Shown: piece by piece, positions 36,422 to 45,429 of the stretch
How positions within the stretch are numbered: the first letter of the stretch is position 1
Layout: every line of letters begins with the position of its first letter
Made by a program: the position numbers and the translations under genes
The notes under the pieces: generated by a model
Told to the model about the DNA's origin: nothing
Databases searched by the model: none
The model's input: the letters and a program-made list of their open reading frames with translations, nothing else
Source: Nitrobacter sp. 62-23
Lineage (GTDB): Bacteria > Pseudomonadota > Alphaproteobacteria > Rhizobiales > Xanthobacteraceae
DNA: 64,000 nucleotides
Assembly: GCF_001897285.1 (NCBI RefSeq)
Contig: NZ_MKSM01000131.1
Location: forward strand, 16,887 to 80,886
Direction of reading: 5' to 3'

Positions 36422-37126
36422 ATGCGTACTTTAAATTATTGCAGGATTCTCGCCACTGCCTCTGTCGTCGCAGCGGCGCTGGTGACGGCGGGATTCGAGT
36501 CGGCCAAAGCGAGCGATCCGACCGGCGACTGGCGCGTTGCCGACGGCGTCGCCAATATTCGCGTTGCCGAATGCAATGGCGCGATGTGGGGAGTCGTCTC
36601 CTGGGAAAAACAGCCCGGCGGCGTCGATCAGAACAATCCGGACGCCTCGAAAAGGAGCCGCCCGACGCTCGGAATGCCAATTCTTCTGGATATGAAAAAG
36701 AAGAAGCCCGAGAAGGAGGAGTGGGACGGTCAGGTCTATAATGCCAAGGACGGCAAAACCTATGAGTCCTCGATCAAGCTGACATCGCCGGATCAACTCG
36801 AGATCGAAGGCTGCGTGCTCGGTATCCTGTGCGGCGGCGAGACATGGACCCGCGTAGCGGGTCCGATTCCCAGCAGTCCGTCCAACAATCCTGCTGCTGC
36901 CAGCCCCGCCCACGCTGCCGCCAGCCCTGCCCACGCTGCCGCCAAAGGCGCAGCAAAATCGGGCACGGCACCGAAAGCAGGCATGGCAAAGACCAACTCG
37001 CCGAAGGCACAGGCAAAGACCACCGGTCAGAAGACAGCCACCGCCGCGACCCCGGATGATCCCGTGGGCGATATCTGTCTACTTCCCGACATTGCGGGGG
37101 CGGCCCATGAGGGCGGGCTGAAATAG
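36422..37126 (+). CDS. Exported DUF2147 domain protein
   Basis: A 234-residue protein with a signal peptide (residues 1-28, ending SAKAS). The DUF2147 domain (about 30-138) shows DPTGDWRVADGVANIRVAECNGAMWGVVSW and VLGILCGGETWTR, typical of the family. A low-complexity tail has an Ala/His repeat (AAASPAH twice) and Lys/Ala-rich sequence, ending DPVGDICLLPDIAGAAHE. The start at 36422 follows the hydrophobic signal; the frame reaches back to 36350. Its 3' end overlaps hpnN, which runs the opposite way, by 48 bp. Function is unknown; the location suggests an envelope role. Confidence 0.85.
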   Translation: MRTLNYCRILATASVVAAALVTAGFESAKASDPTGDWRVADGVANIRVAECNGAMWGVVSWEKQPGGVDQNNPDASKRSRPTLGMPILLDMKKKKPEKEEWDGQVYNAKDGKTYESSIKLTSPDQLEIEGCVLGILCGGETWTRVAGPIPSSPSNNPAAASPAHAAASPAHAAAKGAAKSGTAPKAGMAKTNSPKAQAKTTGQKTATAATPDDPVGDICLLPDIAGAAHEGGLK

Positions 37127-39664
37127 CAGCACTGCTGCGAGCGTGGTGACGAGCGACAGCGCCAGCAGCTTGCCCATGCTCGCCGTACCCGGATGGCTCG
37201 ACAGCCACAGGCTGCCGAACGCGGTCGCGGTGGTCAGCGCGCTGAAGAAGATCGCCCGTGTCAGGCTCGATTGCAGCAGATTCGTCCTGCCGGAACGCCA
37301 GGCGGTGACGTAGTATATCTTGAACGCCACGCCGACGCCGAGCAGCAACGGCAGCGCGACGATGTTGGCGAAGTTGAGCGGAAGCCCGATCAGGACGCAG
37401 ATCTCCAGCGTCACCGCCCCCGCGACCAGCAAGGGCACCAGCGTCAGCAATACGTCGGTGATTCGGCGCAACGCCAGCCAGAGCAGAATGCTGATCGAGA
37501 TCAGGGCCCACAGTCCCGCCTCGATAAATGCCTTTACGATGGTGTCGCCGGATTTGAGAATCGATACCGGTCCGCCGATCGCGGTCGGCTCGGCGGCGAG
37601 CACGGCGCTGGCAAACTTGCGCAGCGTATCATTGTTGTCCGGATCGCCGCGCGGCAACGCTTCGACACGCATGACGCCGTCGCTCTTCCAGAGCTTCACG
37701 AAATCCGGCGGCAGGGATTTCAGGCTGATCGGTTCAGCCTTCAATGAGTCGCGAATCTGCTCGAACATCAGCTTGAGCGGTTCGACGAACATGGCCTGAA
37801 CCTTCTCGCGCGTCGCCTCGTTCGACTCGGCCAACCGGGTGAGGTCGTCGGCCAGTCGCTTCGCGGCCGCAGCGCCCGGCCCCTGATTGCCACCGGCGGC
37901 CTTGCGCAGGCTGTCGGCGGCCTCCTTCAGCGCGCTGACATTCTCCTCATCGGAGGGCGGCGGGTCGAGCGAATCCGGATTGAGCGCGGGACCGAGAACC
38001 TTGGCGCCCTGCGCGATCAGCTTGAGCTTCTCCGGCTGGTCGGCGGGGACAAAGCTGTCGAGCCCCCTGGTGCGTGCGACTTCCGGCAGCTTGGCGAGCC
38101 GGGCCTCGACCTGCTTTGCTTCCTGCTCGGACTTGACCATCACGTTGATGGCGTTCGCGCCGGTCTCCGGATCTTTCCGCAAATCCAGGTACGTTGCGAT
38201 CGATTCGACTTTTGCGCTCCTCAGGTGAATCGGATTGAAATCGAAACGCAGGAAGTAGAGCGCGGGTGATCCGAGAATCACGACTGCGAGCGTACCCACG
38301 ATGATCGCCACGCGATGCTTTTCGAGGAAATGATCGAGCGGCGCCAGAAATGCGTAGCCGACCGGATCTTTTTCACCAGGCGGATTCAGAAGACGCAGCA
38401 ACGCCGGAAGCACGGTGATGCTTGCGAAAAAGGCGACCAGCATGCCGACGCCGGCGATCTTGCCGAGTTCCGAAACGCCCTTGTAATCGGTCGGCAGGAA
38501 CGACAGGAACCCCGCCGCGGTCGCCATCGCCGCCAGCGACAGCGGCACCGCCGAACGCTTCGCTGCTATCAGCAGCGCCGCTTGCAGATCGTTGGTCTTG
38601 AAGCGTTCGGAGCGGTAGCGGACGCTGTACTGGATGCCGAAATCGACGCCCAGCCCGACAAACAGAACGGCGAACGCGATCGACAGAAGATTGAGCGATG
38701 TCACCATCATGAGGCCGAGCGCCGTCGTGATCGCGAGCCCGATGAACAGCGTCACGAACACCGCGAAGATGATCTTTGGCGAGCGCAGCGCCAGCCAGAG
38801 AATCACCAGCACCACCAGCACCGTGCCGATGCCGTTGACGACCGCGCCCTCCTGCACGGTGGCGAATTCCTCGTTGGCTATCGGAACCGGCCCGGTCAGG
38901 CGGACGCGGGCGCCGAACTTGCCGGCGATATCCAGATCAGTGGCGGCCTGGCGGATCGCGTCGGTGGCGTCCTTGCCGGGTTCCAGCGCGTTGAAATCGA
39001 GGTACGGCTTGACCTGGATCAGCACGCGCCTATCGGAATCGGTCAGCGGCTTGTCGCTGGCCAGTTCCCGCCAGGAAAAAAAGCCACTCCCCTTGGTCAG
39101 GACATCCTCAATGCTCTGGGAGATCAGGGAGAACGGCCGCGCCGTGCTGTCCAGCGCGAACTGACCCCGCTTCAGGCCGACAAGCGCCGTTTCGAGCGCC
39201 CCCGTCAGCCCGCGCAAGCTCGGGTCGCCGGCCATGATCTCAACAAGCGGCGCGGCCTCGCTGAATTGACCGGTGATCTGCCTGACCTCGTCGGTCGGCA
39301 GAAAAAGCAGGCCGTTTCGCTCAAAAAACGGCCCGCCGCCGAGCTGCTGAACGGCTTCGAAATGATTGTGGTCGCTGGCGAGCTTCGCCGTCAGCATGGC
39401 GCCGGCGGCCCCGGCAAACTCCGCAGTCGGAGCCTCCACGACCGCAAGGATCAGCCTTTCCTGGTCGAACGCCTTCTCAAAAGCGATGTCACGCTTCCGC
39501 CAGTCCAGATCTGGTGAGATCAACCTATTGATATCAGTGTTGATTTCAAAATTTCGCGCCGTATAGACAACCGCTCCGGCCGCCAGCACGATCGCAATCA
39601 ACGCAGTAGCCCAAGCAAATCGTGTGCAAGTTTTAACGATTGAAACAACAATACCTGTCAGCAC
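37079..39664 (-). CDS. hpnN: Hopanoid-associated RND transporter HpnN (MMPL family)
   Basis: An 861-residue inner-membrane protein with two repeats, each one membrane helix plus a periplasmic loop plus about five more helices. In Rhodopseudomonas, HpnN moves hopanoids to the outer membrane. The first helix is ATALIAIVLAAGAVVYTARNF, followed by INTDINRLISPDLDW. Helix-4-type sequences include GLGVDFGIQYSVRYR (about residue 340-355) and LLLGVGVAFKIYYV (about 800). I start at a GTG (39664) with AGAAAGAAAG upstream, matching relatives' MLTGIVVS start. The open frame runs to 39769. It overlaps the DUF2147 gene by 48 bp. Confidence 0.92.
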   Translation of the reverse strand: MLTGIVVSIVKTCTRFAWATALIAIVLAAGAVVYTARNFEINTDINRLISPDLDWRKRDIAFEKAFDQERLILAVVEAPTAEFAGAAGAMLTAKLASDHNHFEAVQQLGGGPFFERNGLLFLPTDEVRQITGQFSEAAPLVEIMAGDPSLRGLTGALETALVGLKRGQFALDSTARPFSLISQSIEDVLTKGSGFFSWRELASDKPLTDSDRRVLIQVKPYLDFNALEPGKDATDAIRQAATDLDIAGKFGARVRLTGPVPIANEEFATVQEGAVVNGIGTVLVVLVILWLALRSPKIIFAVFVTLFIGLAITTALGLMMVTSLNLLSIAFAVLFVGLGVDFGIQYSVRYRSERFKTNDLQAALLIAAKRSAVPLSLAAMATAAGFLSFLPTDYKGVSELGKIAGVGMLVAFFASITVLPALLRLLNPPGEKDPVGYAFLAPLDHFLEKHRVAIIVGTLAVVILGSPALYFLRFDFNPIHLRSAKVESIATYLDLRKDPETGANAINVMVKSEQEAKQVEARLAKLPEVARTRGLDSFVPADQPEKLKLIAQGAKVLGPALNPDSLDPPPSDEENVSALKEAADSLRKAAGGNQGPGAAAAKRLADDLTRLAESNEATREKVQAMFVEPLKLMFEQIRDSLKAEPISLKSLPPDFVKLWKSDGVMRVEALPRGDPDNNDTLRKFASAVLAAEPTAIGGPVSILKSGDTIVKAFIEAGLWALISISILLWLALRRITDVLLTLVPLLVAGAVTLEICVLIGLPLNFANIVALPLLLGVGVAFKIYYVTAWRSGRTNLLQSSLTRAIFFSALTTATAFGSLWLSSHPGTASMGKLLALSLVTTLAAVLLFQPALMGRPRNVGK

Positions 39665-40101
39665 ATTCTTTCTTTCTGCTACCGCTATACGTAAAAGGCA
39701 CGGAATCCCGGCCTGATTCTTTGCCTGATCTAGTGGTTTTGTACCCTCTTGTCTCGGAAAAGTGGCCACAGTTTTGATCGGGGATGGTTTGCCAGACGAT
39801 TTGAATGCCTCATGTCCGGGCGCCTTGTTATAGGCCGCCTTGCGGATGACAAAGTGACGAACAGGTGAGGGTTCCGGCCAAGACCTGTATCATAATACCT
39901 GAAGCGCGCATTTCGGCACGGTTGCGCCGGCTGACTCCCGCAGCTTTGCGGCGTCCTGCCTCTGTAGGCTGCGCAAGTCATGGCGAGTTCCCCGGATCAC
40001 CCGTGAGATTAAACACCTGTGACTTTTCTTGATGACATATGTGATTTTAAGAAGAAAACGTTCGGACTATATGGAGTTAGATATCATGCATAAGGTGCAA
40101 A
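39665..40101. other. 437-bp divergent gap between hpnN and ispH
   Basis: It should hold the promoters for hpnN (minus) and ispH-hpnH (plus). I recognise no repeat or consensus operator. AT-rich sequence at 40010-40080 is the likeliest place for the ispH promoter. Confidence 0.5.
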
Positions 40102-41046
40102 TTGACTGACGTTCGCCCAATTGAAATCCTTCTGGCACAACCGCGCGGGTTCTGCGCAGGCGTCGTGCGCGCGATTGACATCGTGGAGCGCGCGCTGGAG
40201 AAGTATGGGCCGCCCGTCTACGTCCGCCACGAGATCGTACACAACAAATACGTGGTCGAGAGCCTCAAGAACAAAGGCGCAATCTTCGTCGAGGATCTGT
40301 CCGAGGTTCCGCCGAAAGCCGTCACCGTATTCAGTGCTCACGGCGTTGCGCGCAGCGTGGAAGAAGAGGCCGCCACGCGCGGTCTGCCCGTGCTCAACGC
40401 GACCTGTCCGCTCGTCAGCAAGGTCCACAACCAGGGCAAGCGCTACGTGTCCAAGGGACGGACCCTGATTCTGATCGGCCACGCCGGCCATCCCGAGGTC
40501 GAGGGAACCATGGGGCAGGTTCCCGGTCCCGTTTTTCTGGTCCAGGACGTCGACGACGTCGCGGCCCTGACCTTGCCCGCCGACACGCCGGTCGCCTACA
40601 TCACGCAGACGACGCTCAGCGTCGACGACACCAGGGACATCATTTTCGCGCTCCAGCGACGTTTTACGGATATCCAGGGTCCCGATACACGGGATATCTG
40701 CTATGCAACACAAAACCGGCAATCTGCGGTAAGAGATCTCAGCAAGCTGGTGGATGTCATCCTTGTCGTCGGAGCAACCAACAGTTCGAACTCGAACCGG
40801 CTGCGCGAGATCGGCACCGAAGTCGGCGTTGCAAGTTATCTCATCTCCGACGGAAGCGAACTCAACGCGGAGTGGGTGAAGGACGCGAAAACCGTGGGCA
40901 TCACCGCGGGCGCATCGGCGCCGGAAGTGCTTGTCGACGACGTCATCGAGGCCATGAGGCGCATAGCACCGGTGGCCGTCTCGGTGCTGCCGGGGCGCGA
41001 AGAAAACATCGAATTCCGGCTTCCATCTGAACTCACCTCAGCCTGA
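40102..41046 (+). CDS. ispH: 4-hydroxy-3-methylbut-2-enyl diphosphate reductase (IspH/LytB)
   Basis: A 314-residue iron-sulfur enzyme making isopentenyl and dimethylallyl diphosphate, the last step of the MEP pathway. The three cluster cysteines are in RGFCAGV (C18), NATCPLV (about C96) and [10 protein letters not shown] (about C194). [10 protein letters not shown] and TTLSVDDT are typical. No ATG or GTG is in frame upstream, so the start appears to be TTG at 40102, preceded by AAGG about 6 bp before. It is 43 bp from hpnH, so this copy may be dedicated to squalene supply for hopanoids. Confidence 0.93.
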   Translation: MTDVRPIEILLAQPRGFCAGVVRAIDIVERALEKYGPPVYVRHEIVHNKYVVESLKNKGAIFVEDLSEVPPKAVTVFSAHGVARSVEEEAATRGLPVLNATCPLVSKVHNQGKRYVSKGRTLILIGHAGHPEVEGTMGQVPGPVFLVQDVDDVAALTLPADTPVAYITQTTLSVDDTRDIIFALQRRFTDIQGPDTRDICYATQNRQSAVRDLSKLVDVILVVGATNSSNSNRLREIGTEVGVASYLISDGSELNAEWVKDAKTVGITAGASAPEVLVDDVIEAMRRIAPVAVSVLPGREENIEFRLPSELTSA

Positions 41047-41089
41047 TCCCTTCAAATTTCAGCTGGTAACACCAGAGAGAACACTTGTG

Positions 41090-42259
41090 ATGGCAATACC
41101 ATTTTTTAAGGAACTGAAGATCGGCGGTTATCTGATTAAGCAGAAGCTGAGGGGCCGCAAGCGCTATCCGCTCGTGCTGATGCTCGAGCCGCTGTTCCGC
41201 TGCAATCTCGCCTGCGCCGGATGCGGCAAGATCGACTATCCCGATGCGATCCTCAACCGCCGCATGACCGCCCAGGAATGCTGGGACGCGGCTGAGGAAT
41301 GCGGGGCGCCGATGGTCGCCATCCCCGGCGGCGAGCCGCTGATCCACAAGGAGATCGGCGAGATCGTGCGCGGACTTGTCGCGCGCAAGAAGTTCGTCTC
41401 GCTCTGCACCAACGCGCTGCTCTTGGAGAAGAAGCTCGATCTGTTCGAGCCTTCGCCCTACCTGTTCTTTTCGGTCCATCTCGATGGCCTGAAGGAACAC
41501 CACGACAAGTCGGTGTGTCAGGCGGGCGTGTTCGACCGCGCGGTCTCCGCGATCAAGGCGGCAAAGGCGCGCGGCTTCACCGTCAACGTCAACTGCACGG
41601 TGTTCGACGGCTATCCGGCCGAGGACATCGCGGCCTTCCTCGACTTCTGCGAGGAACTCGGCGTCGGCGTTTCGATCTCGCCCGGCTATGCCTATGAGCG
41701 CGCGCCGGATCAGGAACACTTCCTGAACCGGACCAAGACCAAGAAACTGTTCCGCGATGTGTTCGCGCTCGGCAAGGGCAAGAAGTGGAACTTCATGCAC
41801 TCCGGCCTGTTCCTCGACTTTCTGGCCGGCAATCAGGAATATCATTGCACGCCGTGGGGGATGCCCGCGCGCAACATCTTCGGCTGGCAAAAGCCCTGCT
41901 ACCTGCTCGGCGAGGGCTACACCAAGACATTCAAGGAGCTGATGGAGACCACCGATTGGGACTCCTACGGCACCGGCAAGTATGAAAAGTGCGCCAACTG
42001 CATGGCGCATTGCGGTTATGAGCCGACCGCGGCCACCGCCGCGCTGAACAATCCGCTCAAGACGATGTGGGTGGCGCTGCGCGGCGTCCGGACCACGGGT
42101 CCGATGGCGCCCGAGATAGACCTCTCCAAGCAGCGCCCGGCGCAGTATATTTTTGCCGAACAAGTGCAGAAGAAGCTGTCCGAGATCCGCAAGGACGAGG
42201 CCGCGGCTACCGCCGCCAAGCAAGCGGCCAAGGAGCAGAAGGCCTCCACCGCAGCTTGA
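41090..42259 (+). CDS. hpnH: Adenosyl-hopene transferase HpnH (radical SAM)
   Basis: A 389-residue radical SAM enzyme that joins the 5'-deoxyadenosyl group to diploptene to make adenosylhopane, starting the C35 side chain. The iron-sulfur motif CxxxCxxC is RCNLACAGCGK with C38, C42 and C45. VAIPGGEPLIHKEI is the SAM-binding GGEP motif. HCTPWGMPARNIFGWQ and CYLLGEGYTKTFKELM are HpnH-specific. A GTG one codon earlier (41087) is an alternative start; AGAGAGA lies upstream. A terminator follows at 42322. Confidence 0.95.
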   Translation: MAIPFFKELKIGGYLIKQKLRGRKRYPLVLMLEPLFRCNLACAGCGKIDYPDAILNRRMTAQECWDAAEECGAPMVAIPGGEPLIHKEIGEIVRGLVARKKFVSLCTNALLLEKKLDLFEPSPYLFFSVHLDGLKEHHDKSVCQAGVFDRAVSAIKAAKARGFTVNVNCTVFDGYPAEDIAAFLDFCEELGVGVSISPGYAYERAPDQEHFLNRTKTKKLFRDVFALGKGKKWNFMHSGLFLDFLAGNQEYHCTPWGMPARNIFGWQKPCYLLGEGYTKTFKELMETTDWDSYGTGKYEKCANCMAHCGYEPTAATAALNNPLKTMWVALRGVRTTGPMAPEIDLSKQRPAQYIFAEQVQKKLSEIRKDEAAATAAKQAAKEQKASTAA

Positions 42260-42321
42260 GCGCGACGACCTGCGGGGGTCGACGCGTCAAAGGTGTCGCG
42301 TCACAGGTGCCTGATACGACA

Positions 42322-42361
42322 ATGGCGCTGGAGATCGTCTCTCCGGCGCCATCATCTTTTT
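42322..42361 (+). terminator. Intrinsic terminator after ispH-hpnH
   Basis: ATGGCGCTGGAGA / TCTCCGGCGCCAT, 12-13-bp arms with a short loop, followed by CATCTTTTT. It is 63 bp past the hpnH stop. Confidence 0.85.
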
Positions 42362-42382
42362 CAGAAACAAAAATGCAGAATC

Positions 42383-42507
42383 AGAGCCTTTCCACTTCTG
42401 ATGGAATTTAAAGGCTTGGCTCTATGTTTTTGATTTGACGCGCTTCTTTGCGCAAACAGGCGGGTCAAGCCCGAGGACGTGCCTCGCTAAAAACGCGATA
42501 GAGTCTG
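42383..42507 (+). repeat. Palindromic repeat, family R1 (copy 5, degenerate)
   Basis: The left half of the core (CTTCTGATGGAAT) is intact but the right arm has diverged (TTAAAGG). TTTTGATTTGACGCG and an AACGCGATAGAG end remain. It carries an extra GGGTCAAGCCCGAGGACG block, also seen in copy 3. Confidence 0.7.
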
Positions 42508-42550
42508 TTTCAACTGCGTTGAATTAGACTCCTCGCTTATCTTTTTGTTT

Positions 42551-42597
42551 GAGCATCATCTTTTCCGAAAATGGTTTCCACTTTTCGGGATCATGCC
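42551..42597. repeat. Palindromic repeat, family R5 (GAGCATGATC-type)
   Basis: GAGCATcATCttttCCGAAAA pairs with TTTTCGGgATCATGC around GGTTTCCAC. A related, interrupted copy lies at 54239-54314. Confidence 0.7.
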
Positions 42598-42700
42598 TAG
42601 AGCCTTGCCGCTTCTGATGGAATCAGAAGCTGGCTCTATGATTTTGATTCAACACGTTTTCTCACGCGAACAGGCCCCTACTTCGGCCGAAAACGCTCTA
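42598..42700 (+). repeat. Palindromic repeat, family R1 (copy 6)
   Basis: TAGAGC / GCTCTA ends bound the CTTCTGATGGAATCAGAAG core, TTTTGATTCAACACG and a CTTCGGCCGAAAACG tail. It lies immediately after the hpnG stop. Confidence 0.8.
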
Positions 42701-42709
42701 GCGGCGCGA

Positions 42710-43444
42710 TCAGATATCCGCCGGGACGAGGCTACCCCCGCCCAGCAGAAAGCCGCGGCAGCCTCGCAGCGAGCGCAGCGCGCGATTGAAGTCGATTCCG
42801 GTGGACACCAGCGCGCGCAGGCTCAGCGGATTTCGCGCAAGACCGCCAAGCACCTTCTTCAGGTCGATGTTGCCGTTCGGCTTGATGGCGCTGCGGGCAA
42901 TCGCCGGTAGCGCGCGCGTCGCCGGATCGCTGATCACGCGCAAGGCGGCGAAAGGAAGCCCCGCTTCCGTGGCATAGGCGGCAGCGATGTGGCTTTCCAT
43001 ATCGACGGCCGACGCCCCGGTCGCGGCATGAAGCGCCGCTTTGCCGGCCTGCCCCACCACGACCTGCTCGACGCCGGCAAGCCCGGCGCGGACCACTTTC
43101 TGACCACCGAGGCCAGAGCCATCAATCAGTTCCTCACTGAGCGCGAGGCCGGCCTGCCAGCGCGACTCACCATCCACAACGTCCGTGGCGACCACGACAT
43201 CTCCCGACTCCAGGGACGGATCGAGCCCGCCGGCGACACCGAAACTTATGACACCCCGAACCGTGGACGAATCAAAGCCCGCAAGAAGCGTGCGCAACTG
43301 CCGGGGATTGCTGCTGCTGCAAATGACGGTCATGCCAGGACCCGCAGCGATGCGGGCCTCCTGAACCAGACCGGTCACAATCAATACCGGCCGCGGGTCA
43401 AAGCCATCACCCGCGGTTATGTCGATCGCCGCCCCCAAATTCAC
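42710..43444 (-). CDS. hpnG: Adenosylhopane nucleosidase/phosphorylase HpnG
   Basis: A 244-residue member of the nucleoside phosphorylase/MTA-SAH nucleosidase fold. In studied hopanoid producers it removes adenine from adenosylhopane to give ribosyl- or phosphoribosylhopane. Motifs are GVISFGVAGGLDPSLESGDVVVAT (about residues 74-97) and SAVDMESHIAAAYA, with the substrate-binding acidic residue. The start is a GTG at 43444 that overlaps the shc stop (GTGA). The longer upstream frame is antisense-type noise inside shc. It is the last gene of the hpnCDE-shc-hpnG operon and is followed by an R1 repeat. Confidence 0.9.
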   Translation of the reverse strand: MNLGAAIDITAGDGFDPRPVLIVTGLVQEARIAAGPGMTVICSSSNPRQLRTLLAGFDSSTVRGVISFGVAGGLDPSLESGDVVVATDVVDGESRWQAGLALSEELIDGSGLGGQKVVRAGLAGVEQVVVGQAGKAALHAATGASAVDMESHIAAAYATEAGLPFAALRVISDPATRALPAIARSAIKPNGNIDLKKVLGGLARNPLSLRALVSTGIDFNRALRSLRGCRGFLLGGGSLVPADI

Positions 43445-45429
43445 ATCCCGACCCCTACCACCTTGCTGTTCGTGCTTCTCAAATTCCGATACCGCGCCAG
43501 CGCCCAGAGCGGGAAGAATCTGGAGTAACCATGATACCGCAGGTAAAATACCCGTGGGAACCCCGTGGCCGTATAGCGCTGCTCGTCCCACAGTCCTTTT
43601 TTGGTCTGTGTGGCTATCAGGTACTTGATTCCCCTCTGCACAGCCAGATTTTCGACCTCTCCCGCGGCCATCAGGGCAAGCAGTGCCCAGGCCGTTTGCG
43701 AGGCCGTGGTCGGAGCGCTCTCGAACCCCTTGTAGTCGAGCCGGTAGCTGACGGCATCCTCGCCCCAGCCGCCATCGGCGTTCTGGATCGACACCAGCCA
43801 GTCCACCGCCTTGCGTATTGCAGGGTCCTCGCGATCGACGCCGGCGGCATTGAGCGCGCAGAGCGCCGACCAGGTGCCGTAGATGTAATTCAGGCCCCAC
43901 CGGCCGTACCAGGATCCCTCCTTGAGCTGGGTCCGGCGCAGATAGTCGACCCCGGCCGCCATGACCGGGCTGCCCTGAACGGTCTCGCCGAGCTGCGCCA
44001 GCATCGAGACGCATCGCGCGGTGACGTCCTCGGTGGGCGGATCGAGCAGCGCCGCATGGTCGGAGAACGGAATGTTGTTGAGATAGTATTCGAGGTTGTC
44101 GGCATCGAACGCCGCGAAACCGCCGTCCCGGCTCTGCATGCCCTCGATCCACTCGCGGCCGCGCGCGATCGCCTCGTCGTATTTGTCGCTCTGGTCGTTG
44201 CGGCGCGCCCGATCCATTGCCATGACCACGACCGCCGTGTCGTCGAGATCGGGATAGTGGGCGTTGGCGTACTGGAACGCCCAGCCGCCAGGCCGAACGT
44301 CCGGACGTTTCACGGCCCAGTCGCCCTTGAGATCGAGTTCCTGCTTCGGCAGCAGCCAGTCGAGAGCCTTGCCGGCACTGGCCAGCGAGTCCGGCCCGCT
44401 CGCTTCGAGCAGCGCGTGAGCGGCAAGCGCAGTATCCCAGATCGGCGACACGCAGGGCTGGCAGTAGGCTTCCTCCTCGCCGATCACCAGAAGCTTGTCG
44501 ATTCCGCGCCGCGTTATCGCGCGCGGCGGATGCTCGGGCGGAAACCCCAACGCATCATACATCATCACCGTGTTGACCATCGGCGGGAAGATCGCGCCGA
44601 GTCCGTCCTCGCCGTTGAGGCGCTCCTCGACGAAGGCGATCGCCTTGTCCATCGCGCGCGCGCGGAGCCGCCTGGGAAACAGCGGCTCGATCGTCCGCAA
44701 GATCCAGTCGATGCTGCTGAACAGCGCAAACCAGGCCGGGTTCTGATGCGGAGCCCTCTTCGGCATTCCGACCGTGGCCGGATCCTGAAGAAACAGTTCG
44801 CGGATACCAACGCCGCGCGGATTGCGCGCGCGCGGCTTCAGCGCCGCCAGCACCATCAGCGGCACCATAGTGGTGCGCGCCCAGTAGGAAATCTTGTTGA
44901 GATGGAACGGCGACCACATCGGCAGCAGCATGATCTCGACCGGCAGCACCGGAACGCTGCGCCATGTCAGCACGCCGAACAACGACAGCAGGAAGCGCGT
45001 GAAGACGTTCACGTTGGCCGCACCGCCACGTGACAGGATTGCTTCCCGCGCGCGCGCCATGTGCGGCGCATCGACGGAATCGCCGATCATCTTCAGGGCG
45101 AAGTAGGCTTTCACGCTGGCGCTCATGTCGAACGGACCGTCATGCACCAGCGGCCAGCCGCCGTGCGCGCCCTGAATGCGGCGGAGGTAGACCGCGATCT
45201 TGGCTTCCAGCGCCGCATCGACCGGCTCGCCGAGATAGTGCCGCAGCAAAACGTATTCGGACGGGATGGTCGCGTCGGCCTCAAGCTCGAACACGAAATG
45301 ACCGTCCGCCTGCCTGAGATCGAGGAGACCGCGCGTGGCGGCGCCGATGCTGCTCCCGAGTGCGGCATCGTCGATCGGCGCGGCTGTGGCGTTCACGGAG
45401 TTCATGGCGGCTGATGTCTCAGGGTCCAT
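43441..45429 (-). CDS. shc: Squalene-hopene cyclase
   Basis: A 662-residue monotopic membrane enzyme that cyclises squalene to diploptene and diplopterol (HpnF). The protonating DXDD motif is D394-L-D-D397 in YPDLDDTAVVVMAMD. Several QW repeats are seen, for example QNADGGWGED, LKEGSWYGRWG and TKKGLWDEQRYTATGFP. Length is as expected. The ATG at 45429 lies 11 bp inside the hpnE end. It belongs to the minus-strand hpn operon, between hpnE and hpnG. Confidence 0.97.
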   Translation of the reverse strand: MDPETSAAMNSVNATAAPIDDAALGSSIGAATRGLLDLRQADGHFVFELEADATIPSEYVLLRHYLGEPVDAALEAKIAVYLRRIQGAHGGWPLVHDGPFDMSASVKAYFALKMIGDSVDAPHMARAREAILSRGGAANVNVFTRFLLSLFGVLTWRSVPVLPVEIMLLPMWSPFHLNKISYWARTTMVPLMVLAALKPRARNPRGVGIRELFLQDPATVGMPKRAPHQNPAWFALFSSIDWILRTIEPLFPRRLRARAMDKAIAFVEERLNGEDGLGAIFPPMVNTVMMYDALGFPPEHPPRAITRRGIDKLLVIGEEEAYCQPCVSPIWDTALAAHALLEASGPDSLASAGKALDWLLPKQELDLKGDWAVKRPDVRPGGWAFQYANAHYPDLDDTAVVVMAMDRARRNDQSDKYDEAIARGREWIEGMQSRDGGFAAFDADNLEYYLNNIPFSDHAALLDPPTEDVTARCVSMLAQLGETVQGSPVMAAGVDYLRRTQLKEGSWYGRWGLNYIYGTWSALCALNAAGVDREDPAIRKAVDWLVSIQNADGGWGEDAVSYRLDYKGFESAPTTASQTAWALLALMAAGEVENLAVQRGIKYLIATQTKKGLWDEQRYTATGFPRVFYLRYHGYSRFFPLWALARYRNLRSTNSKVVGVGM

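Larger units (their letters stand above)
42260..42709. other. 450-bp gap with terminator and repeats
   Basis: This lies between convergent hpnH and hpnG. It holds a terminator (42322-42361), two R1 repeats (42383-42507, 42598-42700) and an R5 palindrome (42551-42597). No gene is visible. Confidence 0.7.

Noticed and set aside
43445..44152. Extension of hpnG upstream inside shc
   Set aside because: The upstream residues do not resemble the phosphorylase family; the GTG overlapping the shc stop is the natural start.
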